Source: Capillimicrobium parvum (GTDB lineage Bacteria > Actinomycetota > Thermoleophilia > Solirubrobacterales > Solirubrobacteraceae). From it: a stretch of DNA of 64,000 bases. Location of the stretch: positions 2,170,001-2,234,000 of the forward strand of contig NZ_CP087164.1 in NCBI RefSeq assembly GCF_021172045.1. The letters run 5' to 3'. Under the pieces are notes generated by a model. That model saw only the letters and a list, made by a program, of their open reading frames with translations, was not told the origin of the DNA and made no database searches. A program made the translations under genes and the position numbers. Every line of letters starts with the position of its first letter. The first letter of the stretch is position 1. Below, piece after piece: positions 63,143 through 64,000 of the stretch.

Positions 63143-64000
63143 GCCTTCACCGGCTCCCGGCCGGGCGCGTGGGCGCCGGTCGTGGCCTCCTGGCCGGTCG
63201 GCTCCGCGCCGGGCTCGTAGTGCGACGGCGGGATGCCGAGCTGCAGCTCGATGCGCCGCACCCGCTCGAACGTGCGCTGCTGCATCACCCGGTTGGCGTA
63301 GAGGAGGTCGCCGATCACGCCGAGCGCCCCGAGCAGCAGCGCCGCGTTGAACAGCACCGCGCCGAGGATGAGCGACTGGACGTGGCCGGCGCCGTCGCCG
63401 TCGATGTAGAAGTACAGGTAGCGCGCCCAGACGACGAACGCGGCGAGCGCGATGATCGCCGCGAGGCCCCAGAAGATCCGCAGCGGCTCGTACTGCGCGT
63501 AGATGCGGAAGATCGACACCGAGTTGCGACGCACGTAGGACCAGATGGACGGAAACAGGCGCGACTCGCGCGTCTGCGGGTTCGTGGCGATCGGAACGTG
63601 GTCGGTGGCGACGAGCATCTTGCCGGCCTGGATGATCGTCTCCAGCGTGTACGTGAACCGCGACACGACGGCCATCTGGAGCGCCGCCTCGCGGTTGTAG
63701 GCCCGGAAACCCGAGGTGGTGTCGGCCACGTCGGTGTCCGAGGCCTGGCGCACGACCCACGAGCCGAGGCGCTGCAGCGACTTCTTCAGGGGCGAGAAGT
63801 GCTCGATCGTCATGACCTGGCGGTCGCCGATGACCATGTCGGCGCTGCCGTCGATGATCGGGGCGACGAGCTTGGGGATGTCGGCCGCCGAGTACTGGTT
63901 GTCGGCGTCGGTGTTGACGATGACGTCGGCGCCGAGCTTCAGGGACGCGTCGAGGCCGGCCTGGAAGCCGGCGGCCAGGCCCTTGTTGTTCGTCAGGCGC
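63139..64000 (-). CDS. GT2 polyprenyl-phosphate-type glycosyltransferase (5' end beyond window)
   Basis: About 287 C-terminal residues are present; the start lies past 64000. The first visible part, NNKGLAAGFQAGLDASLKLGADVIVNTDADNQY, contains the acidic DAD donor-metal motif of DPM1-like GT2 enzymes. DMVIGDRQV, DTTSGFRAYNREAAL and GRFTY-like VSRFTYTLETI follow. Two C-terminal membrane helices (IFWGLAAIIALAAFVVWARYLYFY and SLILGAVLFNAALLLGALGVIGDLLY) indicate a membrane-bound enzyme that charges or uses a polyprenyl phosphate. It is coupled to the methyltransferase by a GTGA overlap. Confidence 0.9.
   Translation of the reverse strand, partial: RLTNNKGLAAGFQAGLDASLKLGADVIVNTDADNQYSAADIPKLVAPIIDGSADMVIGDRQVMTIEHFSPLKKSLQRLGSWVVRQASDTDVADTTSGFRAYNREAALQMAVVSRFTYTLETIIQAGKMLVATDHVPIATNPQTRESRLFPSIWSYVRRNSVSIFRIYAQYEPLRIFWGLAAIIALAAFVVWARYLYFYIDGDGAGHVQSLILGAVLFNAALLLGALGVIGDLLYANRVMQQRTFERVRRIELQLGIPPSHYEPGAEPTGQEATTGAHAPGREPVKA

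Noticed and set aside
1-64000. CRISPR array, transposon, prophage or tRNA gene
   Set aside because: No regular direct repeats with unique spacers, transposase or integrase frames, or cloverleaf-like non-coding segments were found; most gaps are under 150 nt.

Overview
The window is very GC-rich, densely coded bacterial chromosome. It has frequent GTG starts, many 4-nt ATGA/GTGA gene overlaps, a SigB/SigF-type sigma factor, actinobacterial-style TANNNT -10 hexamers and few Shine-Dalgarno sites. Together these suggest a high-GC actinobacterium, probably of the Thermoleophilia/Solirubrobacterales kind. That placement is inferred from gene content and was not tested. I see no rRNA, tRNA, CRISPR array, insertion sequence or phage gene. 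Most of the window is core genome, with a few accessory modules set into it.

Layout. 0.2-5.6 kb: a possible 44-aa protein, then the glycine cleavage genes gcvT-gcvH-(FCD GntR regulator)-gcvPA-gcvPB. 5.7-13.5 kb: manganese catalase, DUF1360 protein, FKBP isomerase, S4 RNA-binding protein, YccF protein, MFS exporter, UbiB-like kinase, Crp/Fnr regulator. 13.4-22.5 kb (minus strand): an eight-gene, fully overlapping operon that encodes an ADP-heptose route (GmhA, HldE, GmhB fused to a GT2) with two GT9 heptosyltransferase-like enzymes, a GT4, an SDR and a sugar O-carbamoyltransferase. A GT-B glycosyltransferase gene and the sigma factor gene lie beside it. 24.5-28.1 kb: trpS, an amidase, scpA-scpB. 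28.1-35.4 kb (minus strand): an ArsR-headed operon for a group-4 [NiFe]-hydrogenase-like membrane complex (HyfB, C, E, F, G/HycE, I homologues), then rlmN. 36.5-46.9 kb: rluB-aroH-hisC-[aromatic leader peptide]-aroF-tyrA-aroA-cmk-der-DUF3352-metK. 47-55 kb: an alpha/beta-hydrolase-like protein, priA-def-fmt, a secreted propeller-like protein, rsmB, a zinc ribbon protein, rpe. 55-61 kb: a two-component module (receiver, histidine kinase, LuxR regulator) and a MacB/FtsX-type ABC exporter. 61-64 kb (minus strand): polysaccharide flippase, methyltransferase and a GT2 cut by the window edge.

How it works together. The gcv genes form a complete T-H-P (split P) system lacking only the shared L protein. 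The aromatic block covers DAHP synthase, EPSP synthase, chorismate mutase, prephenate dehydrogenase and an aminotransferase. A 21-codon leader ORF with 7 Phe/Tyr/Trp codons sits just before aroF and overlaps two mutually exclusive hairpins, which is the architecture of an attenuator. The heptose operon would make, transfer and perhaps carbamoylate a heptose-containing envelope glycan. A SigB/SigF-like promoter precedes both that operon and the manganese catalase, and a sigma factor of that class is encoded nearby.

The strongest novelty candidates are the aromatic leader/attenuator, the carbamoyl-heptose glycan operon, the ferredoxin-less Hyf-like complex that retains all four [NiFe]-site cysteines, and a small palindromic repeat present in two intergenic copies.
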